Part shown: positions 1 through 8,787 of the stretch, in pieces
How positions within the stretch are numbered: position 1 is the first letter of the stretch
Layout: each line of letters opens with the position of its first letter
From: Verrucomicrobia bacterium LP2A
GTDB taxonomy: Bacteria > Verrucomicrobiota > Verrucomicrobiia > Methylacidiphilales > Methylacidiphilaceae
Length of the DNA stretch: 64,000 bases
NCBI GenBank assembly: GCA_000526255.1
Contig: JAFS01000002.1
Coordinates: 930,001 to 994,000 of the forward strand
Direction: 5' to 3'
Notes under the pieces: generated by a model
What the model saw: the letters and a program-made list of their open reading frames with translations, nothing else
Told to the model about the DNA's origin: nothing
The model's database searches: none
Translations under genes and position numbers: made by a program

Positions 1-178
1 GGGGGCGAATCGAGGGAACATTTTTCGGAAGGCCCGAGCTTGCCGAGCGTTCCCGGCCTGCTTCACAAAATCTTTGACAGCGACCGGGGGGGTGTTGAAC
101 GCTACGGAATCGTAGGGCTCCGAGGCTTGGTTGCAGCAGCGACCTCTCCCTATCGGAACGGAGTTGCCACGCGTTCGG

Positions 179-1537
179 ATGAAGCTGCCCTCATTACCCT
201 CCTGGCAGGCGCGATCCCTCGAAGAGGGGGTGATTGCGGTTGGAATTCTCGCGTTGACGGGGCTCATCGCCACCATTCTGAAGCGCTGGCATCGGCTCCC
301 GATCCGCTGGCGCGTTCCGGGAGAGGCGGAGGGGTGGAAGGACGCGATCCTCTGCGCGGCCTATCCTCCGCTCCAAGCGGGCCTTCTCGGAACGGCGGCA
401 CTCCTGGCCGTCCTCGCTCTTTCCGATTATTTTCGTCGAGAAACTGGCTACGGCCCCCCGCGTCTCTCGATCGAGGTGGGACTGGAAATCGTCTGGTCCC
501 TGGTCTTCTGGTGGTTTCTTGCCCGCTTTGCGGCGATCGGCCTTGGCTGGGTTCATCGGCGCACCGGCATCGGCCGAGGGGATCTGGCCCTTATCGTCTT
601 TCCGAGGCTGGTCCGTTTTGTCTCTTTCCTTGTCCCCGCGATCGGCCTGCTCGTCGTGGAGAGCTTTCCGCTCGCCCACCTTTATCGCCTGATTCTTCAC
701 AAGACTCTGGCGATTTATGCCATCGGGTTGGTCGGTCTTGCCGCCGGGCAGACTGTCGCGGCGGGTGCTGACTTGATCTTGGGTCGTCACCCCTTGGGCC
801 AGTCGGATCCCGCAGCCAGCCTGCGCTCCCGCAAGCTCCATACGCAGGTGCGGGTGGCGGGCCGAGTCCTCTTCTTCCTGATTGGTCTGCTCACCTTTGC
901 GGCAATGCTGATGCTTTTTTCCGAGGTGCGACACCTGGGAGCAAGCCTACTTGCCTCCGCGGGCATCGTCGGAGTGATCGGTGGCCTTGCTGCGCAGCGG
1001 ACGATCGGCAACATCTTTGCCGGACTGCAGATTGCTTGGACGCAGCCCGTCCGTTTGGGAGATGTCGTGGTGGTCGAGGGGCAGTGGGGAACGATCGAGG
1101 AGATCACGCTCACCTACGTCGTGGTTGCGGTCTGGGACCAGATTCGGCTTGTCCTTCCGATTTCCTACCTGATCGAGCATCCCTTCCAGAATTGGACGCG
1201 AAACTCGAGCGAGCTTCTCGGCACCGCCCACGTCTTTGTCGACTACACCATGCCGGTCGACGAGATGAGGAAGCATCTGCAGGAAATCTGTCGAAACAAT
1301 CCTCTTTGGGACGGGAGGGTCGCGGTCACGCAGGTCACCCACGCCACCGAGCGGACCATGAACGTCCGTCTGTTGGTGAGCGCCCAGGATTCCTCGAAGC
1401 TCTGGGATCTGCGGTGTGCGGTGCGGGAGCAGATGATCGCCTTCGTGCGGGATCGATTTCCGGAATGTCTTCCCAAGATCCGGGCGGAATGGGATGCTCT
1501 TCCTCATACGGCCAGGAGCGACCTTCTTGATGGATAA
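179..1537 (+). CDS. MscS-family mechanosensitive ion channel
   Basis: Inner-membrane channel of the small-conductance mechanosensitive (MscS) family, which releases solutes on hypo-osmotic shock. About 452 residues with several hydrophobic helices in the first two thirds. These are followed by the typical pore helix and beta-domain region: a Gly/Ala-rich stretch (LLASAGIVGVIGGLAAQ) and then NIFAGLQIAWTQPVRLGDVVVVEG, which is the MscS signature. The C-terminal soluble domain follows. I chose the ATG at 179; an upstream in-frame TTG at 131 would add 16 residues with no membrane or family character. The gene overlaps the next methyltransferase by 8 bp, so it heads a four-gene unit. The N-terminal extra helices make it longer than E. 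coli MscS (286 residues), more like the larger MscS paralogues. Confidence 0.9.
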   Translation: MKLPSLPSWQARSLEEGVIAVGILALTGLIATILKRWHRLPIRWRVPGEAEGWKDAILCAAYPPLQAGLLGTAALLAVLALSDYFRRETGYGPPRLSIEVGLEIVWSLVFWWFLARFAAIGLGWVHRRTGIGRGDLALIVFPRLVRFVSFLVPAIGLLVVESFPLAHLYRLILHKTLAIYAIGLVGLAAGQTVAAGADLILGRHPLGQSDPAASLRSRKLHTQVRVAGRVLFFLIGLLTFAAMLMLFSEVRHLGASLLASAGIVGVIGGLAAQRTIGNIFAGLQIAWTQPVRLGDVVVVEGQWGTIEEITLTYVVVAVWDQIRLVLPISYLIEHPFQNWTRNSSELLGTAHVFVDYTMPVDEMRKHLQEICRNNPLWDGRVAVTQVTHATERTMNVRLLVSAQDSSKLWDLRCAVREQMIAFVRDRFPECLPKIRAEWDALPHTARSDLLDG

Positions 1538-2297
1538 GCCAGGGGACCAGCGTCAGGGAAGAACGCTAGCGCCTCGGGCACGACCGGAAATCCACCGAAA
1601 GGTGGGCAAGCTGCTGCACCGATTGAGCCTGCCAAGGGGCGCTCGGGTGCTTGATGTTCCTCTCGGGCCGGGAGCGATGGCGGAGAAGCTGCTCCAGGAA
1701 GGGTTTGCCGTTTGGGGCGCCGATCTCGATTTGGCACAATCGGACGGAATCGCTCCGGCGATTGGGCGGGAGCATGCCGACCTCAACGGCGCCCTGCCCT
1801 TCGCCGACCAGTTCTTCGACCTGGTGCTTTCCCTCGAAGGGATCGAGCATCTCGAAAATCCCTTTCATTTTCTTCGGGAGCTGGCCCGAGTCTGCCGTCC
1901 GGGGGGTTACCTTCTTTTGTCCACTCCCAACATCTGCAACCTCGAGGAACGGTTGAACTTCCTGGTTCGAGGGGCCTTTTATCGCTATATCCCGGCGGGG
2001 GAGTATGCGAAGCACGGCAGCGGGTTTGACCATCAGAACCTCATGACGTGGGTAGAAATCCGCCAGCTGCTCGATTGGAACGGCTTTTCCCCCGTCGGCC
2101 TCTTCCGCGACAAGATCAAGTGGAGGCAGTTGGCTTTCCTCGGGCCCCTGGGACTGCTCCTGTGGGCTTTCGGCAGGCTCCAAAGCGAGGCGAGGCGAGA
2201 GAAATATCGTTGGAGGGAAACGGAGTCGGGCCCGCTGCTCTTCGGGGGGAGCACGCTCATCGTGCTCGCAAAAAAGGAGGGGAAACGGGTAGAGTGA
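1530..2297 (+). CDS. class I SAM-dependent methyltransferase
   Basis: Methyltransf_11-type protein of 255 residues. Motif I is recognisable but degenerate (VLDVPLGPG), followed by an acidic residue at the end of beta-2 (WGADLD). The post-motif region (ALPFADQFFDLVLSLEGIEHL) and CRPGGYLLLSTPN are typical of methyltransferases acting on lipids, quinones or sugars. The C-terminus has a hydrophobic helix (QLAFLGPLGLLLWAF) that may associate with the membrane. The ATG at 1530 overlaps the channel gene; an upstream start at 1494 would lie inside it. The next gene, also a methyltransferase, overlaps by GTGA. The substrate is unknown; the downstream glycosyltransferase suggests a surface glycan or glycolipid. 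Confidence 0.85.
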   Translation: MDKPGDQRQGRTLAPRARPEIHRKVGKLLHRLSLPRGARVLDVPLGPGAMAEKLLQEGFAVWGADLDLAQSDGIAPAIGREHADLNGALPFADQFFDLVLSLEGIEHLENPFHFLRELARVCRPGGYLLLSTPNICNLEERLNFLVRGAFYRYIPAGEYAKHGSGFDHQNLMTWVEIRQLLDWNGFSPVGLFRDKIKWRQLAFLGPLGLLLWAFGRLQSEARREKYRWRETESGPLLFGGSTLIVLAKKEGKRVE

Positions 2298-3028
2298 GCA
2301 CGGAGGCGATCTACCGGGCGGTGATCCCCCTGCTGCGATCCCATCTCCCTCCAGAAGGGCGCCACCTGGATGTGGGGAGCGGCTCGGGCGAGCTCATACG
2401 GCGGCTGCATGCCGGGTGGAGCGGAGCGAGCTTCGGGTGCGACTATACTTCGGAATGGATGCGGCTTCCGGGGCAAAAGGTCGATGTGGTCGATCTCGAC
2501 GAGGAGCCGCTCCCCTACCAGAGCTCTTTCTTTGATGCGGTGAGCTGCACGGAGGTCGTCGAGCATCTCGACGATTATCGTCGGCTGCTCCGGGAAACCT
2601 TCCGGGTGCTCCGGCCAGGAGGAGTCCTCATCCTTTCGACCCCGAACATCCTCAACCTCAAATCGCGCCTCCGCTTCCTCTGGTTCGGCTTCTGGAACCT
2701 TTTCGGACCGCTCCCCTTCTCCCACAAGATCCGCGTCGACACTGACGGGCACATCACGCCCGTCCACTACTTTTACCTCGCCCATGCGCTTCACGAAGCG
2801 GGGTTCACCGAGATCGCACTCTCCGCCGACCGCTGGCAACGCTCCTCTCTTCTCTCCCTGGCTCTCCTCTACCTCCCGGTCCAGATCTTCGGTGGACTCG
2901 CCTATCGTCGCGAGGTGGAGCGCTACCACACCGTCTCCCCGGAGAACGAGCGGCATCTGAAGGCGGTCAACTCGATGGCGCTGCTTTTGGGCAGAACGTG
3001 CATCGTCTTGGCGAAGAAGCCCTCCTGA
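2294..3028 (+). CDS. class I SAM-dependent methyltransferase
   Basis: Second methyltransferase of the unit, 244 residues. It has a clean SAM-binding motif I (HLDVGSGSGEL), then VVDLDEEPLPY and the post-motif SFFDAVSCTEVVEHLDDY and LRPGGVLILSTPN. A C-terminal amphipathic or hydrophobic region (SLLSLALLYLPVQIFGG) again suggests membrane proximity. The start is the GTG at 2294, which shares bases with the TGA of the previous gene and has an AAGGAGG ribosome site at about 2275-2281. The reading frame stays open upstream to 2048, but that part is only an overlap with the other methyltransferase. It is probably a diverged paralogue of its neighbour. Confidence 0.87.
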   Translation: MSTEAIYRAVIPLLRSHLPPEGRHLDVGSGSGELIRRLHAGWSGASFGCDYTSEWMRLPGQKVDVVDLDEEPLPYQSSFFDAVSCTEVVEHLDDYRRLLRETFRVLRPGGVLILSTPNILNLKSRLRFLWFGFWNLFGPLPFSHKIRVDTDGHITPVHYFYLAHALHEAGFTEIALSADRWQRSSLLSLALLYLPVQIFGGLAYRREVERYHTVSPENERHLKAVNSMALLLGRTCIVLAKKPS

Positions 3029-3062
3029 ATGGGTTGGGGTGAGCCGGAGGCTCGCCACGAGA

Positions 3063-4217
3063 ATGAAACGACCTCGAATCGCCGTCGTCAGCCTTTTTTA
3101 TGGGGAATCCGGGGGCGCCGAGCTCCTCGCCAGCGAGGTGTCCGATCGGTTGGCGGAATCGGGGGAGTTCGAGATCCATGTCCTGGCTCATCGCTGGAAG
3201 GAGAGGACGGGAAAGATCGTCTATCACCCCATCGATTTCCGGAAATGGCCCAGGATGACGCAAAAGCGGTCGCTCTGCCTTTCGGTCCGAAAGGCTGCGG
3301 CGGAGGAGCGGTTCGATTTGATCCATAGCCACGAGCTGATCGACCTTGCCGACGTCGTCACCTTTGGCGCTCCGGTCGGGCTCTGGCCGAGAATCCAGGG
3401 GAAGAGCGGGGTGGGGCTCCGAACGATCGTCAATCGGCGGATTGAAAGGCGCCTGCTCTCTTCCCGTCGGCTCCGGTGGATTCTGGCGAACTCGAATCAG
3501 TCCGTGCGATGGTTGAGGGAGGAATACCCCGAGCTGACCCGGCGGCCGGTCGAGGTGCAAACCCTCTATCCCGGAGTCGATGGCGGGCGGTTTGCTCCTC
3601 CCGGTCCGGAGGCACGGGAGGCGGCGCGAGCGGAGCTTGCGGCGCGCTTCGGCTGGGAGCCCTCTGATCCGGTCGGGCTTTTCGTCGGGAACAATTGGGA
3701 GCACAAGGGGCTTGGCAGTACGCTGGAAGCCCTGCGCATACTGCGACAAAGAGACTGCCCAGTGCGGCTCCTGGTAATGGGAAGCGACCGGAAAAAAGAA
3801 AGGTGGCTTCCGGTGATCCGCAGCATGGGCTTGCCTGTGGGGGATATCGCCTTTCTCGGGGAGGTCGGCAAGGGCAGGGAGGCCTACTTTCGTGCCGCCG
3901 ATTTTCTGGTCCTCCTTTCCCGCTTCGAGAGCTTCGGAACGGTCGTTCTCGAAGCCGTAGCCTCGGGCCTGCCCGTTATCGTGAGCGCCCGGGTTCCCGC
4001 CCAGGAGATTCTTCTCGAGCGCGCGGGAAGCGTGATCGAGGATCCGATGGATGCGCTCGGGGCAAGTCGGGCCATGGAGGAGTGGATTCGGAATTGCGAG
4101 GCGAGGGAGCGGCTCGTCGCGGGAGCCCTTCGAGTAGCCAGGACCCATTCGTGGGACGCGGTCGCAGCAGCGACGGCGGCGGTTTATCGCAATTGCCTGG
4201 CCCGGAAGATGGGATAA
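3063..4217 (+). CDS. GT4-family glycosyltransferase
   Basis: Glycosyltransferase of the GT-B fold, family 4 (Glycos_transf_1 plus N-terminal GT4 domain), 384 residues. The N-terminal domain starts IAVVSLFYGESGGAELLASE. The donor-binding C-terminal domain shows GLFVGNNWEHKGL and the EX7E motif (RFESFGTVVLEAVASGLPV). It transfers an activated sugar, probably to a cell-surface glycan or lipid. I chose the ATG at 3063, preceded by a GGAGG at about 3047; a GTG at 3039 is the alternative. It closes the unit that starts with the MscS-like gene and converges on the HAD gene 13 bp downstream. The exact sugar and acceptor cannot be told. Confidence 0.87.
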   Translation: MKRPRIAVVSLFYGESGGAELLASEVSDRLAESGEFEIHVLAHRWKERTGKIVYHPIDFRKWPRMTQKRSLCLSVRKAAAEERFDLIHSHELIDLADVVTFGAPVGLWPRIQGKSGVGLRTIVNRRIERRLLSSRRLRWILANSNQSVRWLREEYPELTRRPVEVQTLYPGVDGGRFAPPGPEAREAARAELAARFGWEPSDPVGLFVGNNWEHKGLGSTLEALRILRQRDCPVRLLVMGSDRKKERWLPVIRSMGLPVGDIAFLGEVGKGREAYFRAADFLVLLSRFESFGTVVLEAVASGLPVIVSARVPAQEILLERAGSVIEDPMDALGASRAMEEWIRNCEARERLVAGALRVARTHSWDAVAAATAAVYRNCLARKMG

Positions 4218-4230
4218 CAGAAAAGGCTTT

Positions 4231-5013
4231 TCAAGCTTCGCAAGCTTCAAATCGGGAGAGCGCTTCCGCGATTCCCGCGGAGGCCGGTCGGCTGGCGAGA
4301 AACCCACCTTGGCCACGGACCCGATCTTTGACCTCGGGGATGGCATTCACCGGACAGGTCAAGAACGCCGCATAGCGGCGATCGAGCATGGGAAGGTCGT
4401 TGTGGTGGTCTCCGGCAGCGAGCGTCACGGCGGCGTCCAAGCCGATCTCCTCCTGCACCGCTTGGAGCGCGCTGCCCTTGTGAATTTCCCGATGAGAAAA
4501 GCGAAAGCCCGCGAAGTTGCGCTGGACGGAAAGGTCGGGGAAGGGTGCGATCCAATCGAGGATCTTCTTGTGAATCCGGTCGGCTTCGCCTGCGTCGGCG
4601 GCTAAGATCTCCAGGGGCGACCATTCCGCCTGGCCATAGACGGCCCGCGTCTCGTGCTGGAGAAAGCGACGCATGCCTTCCCAGAAAGAAGTCGTTGCCG
4701 CGAAGAGCTCCCGGTGGAGCTCGGAGCAGCGCTGATTCCAGGCCCGATGGGGAGCGGGAAGCCGGCCCTCAATCCGGTAGACCTCCCGTTCCCCGAGCAC
4801 GACCCAGTCCGGCCAGTAGGGGAGACGCTGCCGCTCGAGTTCGCTCCGGAGGCTCTCCCAGGGCCGTCCTGTATTGATGACCCAGACAACGCCGCTCCGC
4901 TTCTTGAGTTGTTGGAGCCGGGAGAAAAACTCAGGGCAGATGGAGCGGTCGTCTTCCTCGCCAGCAGGCAGCAGCGTTCCATCGAAATCGGTGCAAACGA
5001 GACGTAGGTTCAT
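4231..5013 (-). CDS. HAD-superfamily (type IIB, Cof-like) phosphatase
   Basis: Predicted cytosolic sugar-phosphate or related phosphatase of 260 residues. It has HAD motif I with both aspartates (VCTDFDGTLLP), motif II (INTGRP), a conserved Lys region (IHKGSAL) and motif III/IV GDHHNDLPML. The cap lies between motifs II and III, as in the Cof/SPP (IIB) group. It stands alone on the minus strand between the glycosyltransferase unit and exbB. The substrate is unknown; sucrose-phosphate or mannosyl-3-phosphoglycerate phosphatases are distant relatives. Confidence 0.85.
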   Translation of the reverse strand: MNLRLVCTDFDGTLLPAGEEDDRSICPEFFSRLQQLKKRSGVVWVINTGRPWESLRSELERQRLPYWPDWVVLGEREVYRIEGRLPAPHRAWNQRCSELHRELFAATTSFWEGMRRFLQHETRAVYGQAEWSPLEILAADAGEADRIHKKILDWIAPFPDLSVQRNFAGFRFSHREIHKGSALQAVQEEIGLDAAVTLAAGDHHNDLPMLDRRYAAFLTCPVNAIPEVKDRVRGQGGFLASRPASAGIAEALSRFEACEA

Positions 5014-5371
5014 GCGAACCCCCGAGCCGAAGCTTCCGCGGGTCCTCCATTTCTAGCATGAGTCAGGGACGATGATAAGCTTCCGCGGCGGACGACCCAT
5101 CGAGGGGAAGTGGTGGATCGACCCAAAACACATTTGGGCACCGGTTTGAAAGAAGCGAATCCAGAACGGGTTACAGAAGAGAAAGAATGTCACACAATTG
5201 TAACATTCGTTCTTGGCCACAACGAGGTAGAATCCCGTCAGGCGTTAACTTCCTTGCCAGATGACTCGGATCGCAACCCCCCTCCCCTCGTTGAAGGAGA
5301 GTGGGTCGTCATCGCGGGCAAATCGTAAGCGCCGGGAGAGGTTCGAAAGCTAACCCAAGAAGGAGAGAAGC
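5014..5371. other. intergenic region between HAD gene and exbB
   Basis: 358 bp between the start of the HAD gene (-) and the start of exbB (+), so a divergent promoter region. The middle part is AT-richer than its surroundings and contains the inverted repeat listed separately. A short open frame at 5110-5328 shows no family features and no convincing ribosome site, and I do not call it. Confidence 0.6.
5185..5208. promoter_or_regulatory. 24-bp inverted repeat, possible operator upstream of exbB
   Basis: The arms GAATGTCACA and TGTAACATTC are reverse complements with one mismatch, separated by CAAT. A possible -10 box (TAGAAT, 5228-5233) lies 20 bp downstream, so the repeat would overlap a -35 region (5205-5210, weak). 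TonB systems are commonly under Fur- or Zur-type control. The sequence does not match a canonical Fur box, so the regulator is unknown. Confidence 0.4.
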
Positions 5372-6013
5372 ATGCTGACAGAGCTTTTTTTTAAAGGCGG
5401 GCCGATCATGTGGCCGATCCTGGTCCTGGCCGTGGTCACGACCGTCATCCTGGTCGAGAGAGCCGTCTTTATTCTTCAAACGACCCTGCAGAGGGATCCG
5501 AAATCGGTACGGACCGTATTCGACTTGGTAGGGCAGGGTGCCATCGAGGAAGCCGCGGACTCGGCAAGCCGCTCGAAGGATGTGGTCGCCCAGGTCTTGG
5601 GGGAGGGGCTCCGGCACCGCGACAGCTCGCTCACCGAGGCTTTGGCCGAAGGAGCGAGTGCTCAGATCCATCACTTTCACCGCGGGCTTGTGGTGCTCGA
5701 CACGGCCGTCACTCTCGGGCCGCTTCTCGGCCTCCTGGGCACGGTCACCGGAATGATGCGCGCGTTCAGTCTCGTCGGCGGGGGCGAGCTGGCGGGAAAG
5801 CAGGCGGCGATTACCGGCGGGGTCGCGGAATCGCTATTGGCGGTCTGCTTTGGCCTGGGCGTCGCGATCGTCGCGATCGTTCCGCTCAACTTTCTGAATG
5901 CTCGGGCCGAGCGGGTGCGTCGGGAGATCGAGGCCTCCGCAACGCGTCTCGAGATGATGCTCGCCCAAAAACAGAATGGCTCCGACGCGCTCGTGCTCGA
6001 TCGGGCGGCCTGA
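5372..6013 (+). CDS. exbB: MotA/TolQ/ExbB proton channel protein
   Basis: Inner-membrane stator subunit that, with ExbD, uses the proton gradient to energise TonB. 213 residues with three hydrophobic segments: near residues 10-30 (PIMWPILVLAVVTTVILVERA), about 110-135 (LDTAVTLGPLLGLLGTVTGMM) and about 150-178 (AVCFGLGVAIVAIVPLNFLN). The TLGPLLGLLGTVTGM stretch is the family signature. It has a strong ribosome site (AAGGAGAG, 5360-5367). It is followed 31 bp later by exbD and then tonB, so the three form one energy-transduction operon. No TonB-dependent receptor gene is in the window. Confidence 0.92.
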   Translation: MLTELFFKGGPIMWPILVLAVVTTVILVERAVFILQTTLQRDPKSVRTVFDLVGQGAIEEAADSASRSKDVVAQVLGEGLRHRDSSLTEALAEGASAQIHHFHRGLVVLDTAVTLGPLLGLLGTVTGMMRAFSLVGGGELAGKQAAITGGVAESLLAVCFGLGVAIVAIVPLNFLNARAERVRREIEASATRLEMMLAQKQNGSDALVLDRAA

Positions 6014-6044
6014 GGGTGACGATTCCAAAGGAGAAGATCATTCC

Positions 6045-6587
6045 ATGCGTGTTGTTCTGCAGGATCGCCACCGGCCCAGGCTTGAGATCATCCCGTTCAT
6101 CGACGTGATGTTCTTTCTGCTGGCCACGTTCATGATCGTCTCGCTCTCGATGACGAGAAACGAAGCCATCTCGATTCGTCTGCCGCAGGGAACGACCGCT
6201 GTGGTGCAGAACCCCAACGATCAGATGATCGTGACCGTCCGGGCCGATGGGGATTACACGCTCGGAAAGGACAAGGTGCTCGCCGCCGACATGCCCAGGA
6301 GGCTTGCCGCCCTGAAGGCGACCAACCCCGATCCGAAAGTCTTCGTGACGGGGGAGTCTGACGCCCCCTTTGAGCGAGTGATCCAAGTGATCGACGAAGG
6401 GCGGAAGCTCGGGATCAGTCGAATTGCGATTCAGACGACCAAGCCGAAGCCGGCTGGCCCTGCTCCTACTGGACTCGGCGCACCGGCGAATTCGAACACG
6501 CGGGCTCCGGCGGCGCCCGCCCGGGCGCATGCAGCCTCCGCTGCTCCACCCGGGTCGGCACCATCCCAGCCGCCTCCGCACAACTAG
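6045..6587 (+). CDS. exbD: ExbD/TolR biopolymer transport protein
   Basis: Partner of ExbB, 180 residues. It has a short cytoplasmic N-terminus, one membrane helix carrying the essential aspartate (IIPFIDVMFFLLATFMIV) and a periplasmic domain. The helix and the RPRLEIIPFID entry are diagnostic. The C-terminus ends in an Ala/Pro-rich tail (about residues 140-180) that is longer than usual and probably disordered. The ATG at 6045 gives the normal N-terminus; the frame is open further upstream but that part overlaps exbB. Confidence 0.9.
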   Translation: MRVVLQDRHRPRLEIIPFIDVMFFLLATFMIVSLSMTRNEAISIRLPQGTTAVVQNPNDQMIVTVRADGDYTLGKDKVLAADMPRRLAALKATNPDPKVFVTGESDAPFERVIQVIDEGRKLGISRIAIQTTKPKPAGPAPTGLGAPANSNTRAPAAPARAHAASAAPPGSAPSQPPPHN

Positions 6588-6617
6588 GCAAACCAGGCAA
6601 TTCGCGTTCGGAGACAG

Positions 6618-7229
6618 ATGGAACGAAACGACTATCTCGGCTATCTCTTTTCCGTTGTTGTACACGCAACGATCCTCTTCGCTGCTGGTTTCTTCTTTAT
6701 CCAGACGATGGAGTACGGCATGCAGGCGGGCTCTCCCGCCGCAACCGAGGTCGATCTTGCCGAGCCGCCGGCTCCCGAACCCGTTCCTGAGGAGCCGACC
6801 CCTCCTCCTCCACCTCAGCCGGAGGAGATGGCGCTTCCGACTCCAGAGGCCAAGCCCGCCCCTCCTGCACCTGTCATCAAGCCTCGACCGGTGGCCAAGA
6901 AGGCGTCGGCGAGCCCTGGAGTCAAGGCACCAGCTTCGGCGGGCAAGCCGACGCAAATGGCGGTGCCCGATTATTTGAGCAATCCGAAGCCGAATTATCC
7001 GGCGGGCGACCGAGCGGCAGGGCACCAGGGGCGGGTGATCTTGCGGGTGCACGTTTCCGCGGAGGGAAGGCCCGAGTCGGTCAACCTGCTGCAAAGCTCC
7101 GGATACAGCGGGCTCGACATGGCTGCGCTCGATGCGGTGCGTCGCTGGAAGTTCCGACCGGCCCGAATGGGGCCGCTTGCGATCCCGATCAACGCGGATG
7201 TGCCGGTCAATTTCGTTCTCAAAAAATAG
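6618..7229 (+). CDS. tonB: TonB-family energy transducer
   Basis: Periplasm-spanning protein that couples ExbBD to outer-membrane receptors. 203 residues: an N-terminal membrane anchor (about 8-28, YLFSVVVHATILFAAGFFF), then a Pro/Glu/Lys-rich spacer (about 45-110, with PEPVPEEPTPPPPPQPEE) and a C-terminal TonB_C domain. The latter includes YPAGDRAAGHQGRVILRVHVSAEG and MAALDAVRRWKFRPA. Third gene of the exbB-exbD-tonB unit, with a hairpin just after its stop codon. Confidence 0.9.
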   Translation: MERNDYLGYLFSVVVHATILFAAGFFFIQTMEYGMQAGSPAATEVDLAEPPAPEPVPEEPTPPPPPQPEEMALPTPEAKPAPPAPVIKPRPVAKKASASPGVKAPASAGKPTQMAVPDYLSNPKPNYPAGDRAAGHQGRVILRVHVSAEGRPESVNLLQSSGYSGLDMAALDAVRRWKFRPARMGPLAIPINADVPVNFVLKK

Positions 7230-7233
7230 GCGG

Positions 7234-7252
7234 GGCTCCCGCTTCGGGAGCC
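7234..7252 (+). terminator. hairpin after tonB
   Basis: Perfect 8-bp stem GGCTCCCG / CGGGAGCC with a 3-base loop, directly after the tonB stop. The following bases (TTGTGCT) are only weakly T-rich, so it may be a weak intrinsic terminator or an mRNA 3'-end stabiliser. Confidence 0.5.
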
Positions 7253-7287
7253 TTGTGCTCCTGGCCCCGTGCCGCTAGCGTGGAACT

Positions 7288-8769
7288 GTGGTAACCCCGG
7301 GGCGGAAGGCTTTCCTAGAGCTCGCGAAGAGGGGTAACCTCATTCCCGTCTACCGCGAGATCGTCGCCGACCTCGATACTCCCGTTTCGGCCTTCGCCAA
7401 GCTGGGAGCGGATCGACCGTTCGGCTTCCTCTTGGAGTCCGCGGAAGGAGGGCGCTTTGGCCGCTACTCCTTTCTCGGGGTCGATCCGCTCCTCGTGCTG
7501 ACGGTTCGGGCGGGCCGAATGCGGATTGGCCATCGCGACGGACGGAGAGAAGAGCTGGGGTGCGGGGAAGACCCGCTCCACGAGCTGCAGCGGCTGATGA
7601 GCCGGTTTGAGCCCGTCTTGCTCGAAGAGCTCCCCATGTTTAGCGGGGGGGCGGTCGGATTCCTCGGGTACGAGGGGGCCACCTACTTCGAACCGACGAT
7701 TCCTCGCGCGCGCCTCGCGGACCTCGGCACGCCCGACCTCCTCTTTCTCCTGGCGGACACCGTGATGGTCTTCGATCATCACGAGCGCCGGATCAAGCTC
7801 GTCGCCTATGCCTGGGTCCAGGGAGACCCGGAGGCGGCGTATGCCGAAGCGGTGGAGCGAATCGACCGGATGCAGGAGGCGCTCAGCCGCGGGATTGAGC
7901 GGCCTTCGCTCCTGCGGCCGGAGCCGGCGGTGGACCTGCCATACACCGCCAACATGGAGCCGGAGGAGTATGTCCGGATGACCGAGAAGATGGCCGAGTA
8001 TATCCGCGCCGGGGACATCTTTCAGGTCGTTCCTTCCCAGAGGCTAGAGGTGAAGTTCGCCGGCGATGCCTTGGATCTCTATCGTGCGCTGCGCCTGGTC
8101 AATCCCTCGCCCTACATGTTTTGCCTGCGCCTCGGGGAGTTCGCCCTCGTCGGCTCTTCTCCGGAGATCCACGTCCGCTGCCAGGAAGGGAAGGCTCTCA
8201 TGCGTCCGATTGCGGGAACCCGGCCCCGGCCTGAGGATCCTCGGGAGGAAGAGGCCGTCATTCGGGATCTCCTTTCCGATCCGAAGGAGCGGGCGGAGCA
8301 TATCATGCTCTTAGACCTGGCGCGCAACGATCTGGGACGAGTCTGCTCCTACGATTCCGTGCGAGTGGCTGATTTTTTCTCTGTGGAGAAGTACAGCCAT
8401 GTCCTCCATATCGTTTCGAGCGTGGAAGGGAGGCTGCAGCCGGGCAAGGATTCCTTCGACGTGCTTCGCGCTACCTTCCCGGCGGGCACGGTCACGGGCG
8501 CTCCGAAGGTTCGGGCGATGCAGATCATCGCGGAGCTCGAGCCGACCGAGCGGGGGCCGTATGCCGGCGTCGTCGGCTACTTCGGCTTTTCGGGAGCGCT
8601 CGATTCCTGCATCGCGATCCGGACGGTCCTTCTCCAAGATGGGAAGGCCTTTCTTCAGGCCGGAGGAGGCCTTGTGGCCGACTCGACCCCATGGGGAGAA
8701 TATCGGGAGTCGCTCAACAAGGCGAAGGCGGGCCTAAAGGCCCTTGCCCTGGCAAGCTCCCTCCGTTAG
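7288..8769 (+). CDS. trpE: anthranilate synthase component I
   Basis: Large subunit of anthranilate synthase, converting chorismate to anthranilate with ammonia supplied by TrpG; first step of tryptophan synthesis. 493 residues, the normal length. The N-terminal domain has the LLESAEGGRFGRYSFLG region. The chorismate-binding domain has AGDIFQVVPSQR, MRPIAGTRPRP, DLARNDLGRV and FPAGTVTGAPKVRAM. The start is GTG 7288. It is followed 18 bp later by trpG. Some TrpE-like proteins act as PabB; the motif PIAGTRPRP and the adjacent glutaminase favour TrpE, but PabB activity cannot be excluded. Confidence 0.92.
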   Translation: MVTPGRKAFLELAKRGNLIPVYREIVADLDTPVSAFAKLGADRPFGFLLESAEGGRFGRYSFLGVDPLLVLTVRAGRMRIGHRDGRREELGCGEDPLHELQRLMSRFEPVLLEELPMFSGGAVGFLGYEGATYFEPTIPRARLADLGTPDLLFLLADTVMVFDHHERRIKLVAYAWVQGDPEAAYAEAVERIDRMQEALSRGIERPSLLRPEPAVDLPYTANMEPEEYVRMTEKMAEYIRAGDIFQVVPSQRLEVKFAGDALDLYRALRLVNPSPYMFCLRLGEFALVGSSPEIHVRCQEGKALMRPIAGTRPRPEDPREEEAVIRDLLSDPKERAEHIMLLDLARNDLGRVCSYDSVRVADFFSVEKYSHVLHIVSSVEGRLQPGKDSFDVLRATFPAGTVTGAPKVRAMQIIAELEPTERGPYAGVVGYFGFSGALDSCIAIRTVLLQDGKAFLQAGGGLVADSTPWGEYRESLNKAKAGLKALALASSLR

Positions 8770-8787
8770 CCTGGGCTTCTCGCGCAC

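Noticed and set aside
1-178. Coding sequence at the left edge
   Set aside because: Open frames exist, but none shows recognisable family features before the mechanosensitive channel; the 130-178 stretch could only be an N-terminal extension of that gene.
4222-4250. Repeats GAAAAGGCTTTTC and AAGCTT...AAGCTT between the glycosyltransferase and HAD genes
   Set aside because: Short palindromes with almost no loop, partly in coding sequence; not a convincing bidirectional terminator.
5110-5328. 72-residue open frame upstream of exbB
   Set aside because: No ribosome site, no conserved features, and it covers the inverted repeat and probable promoter region.
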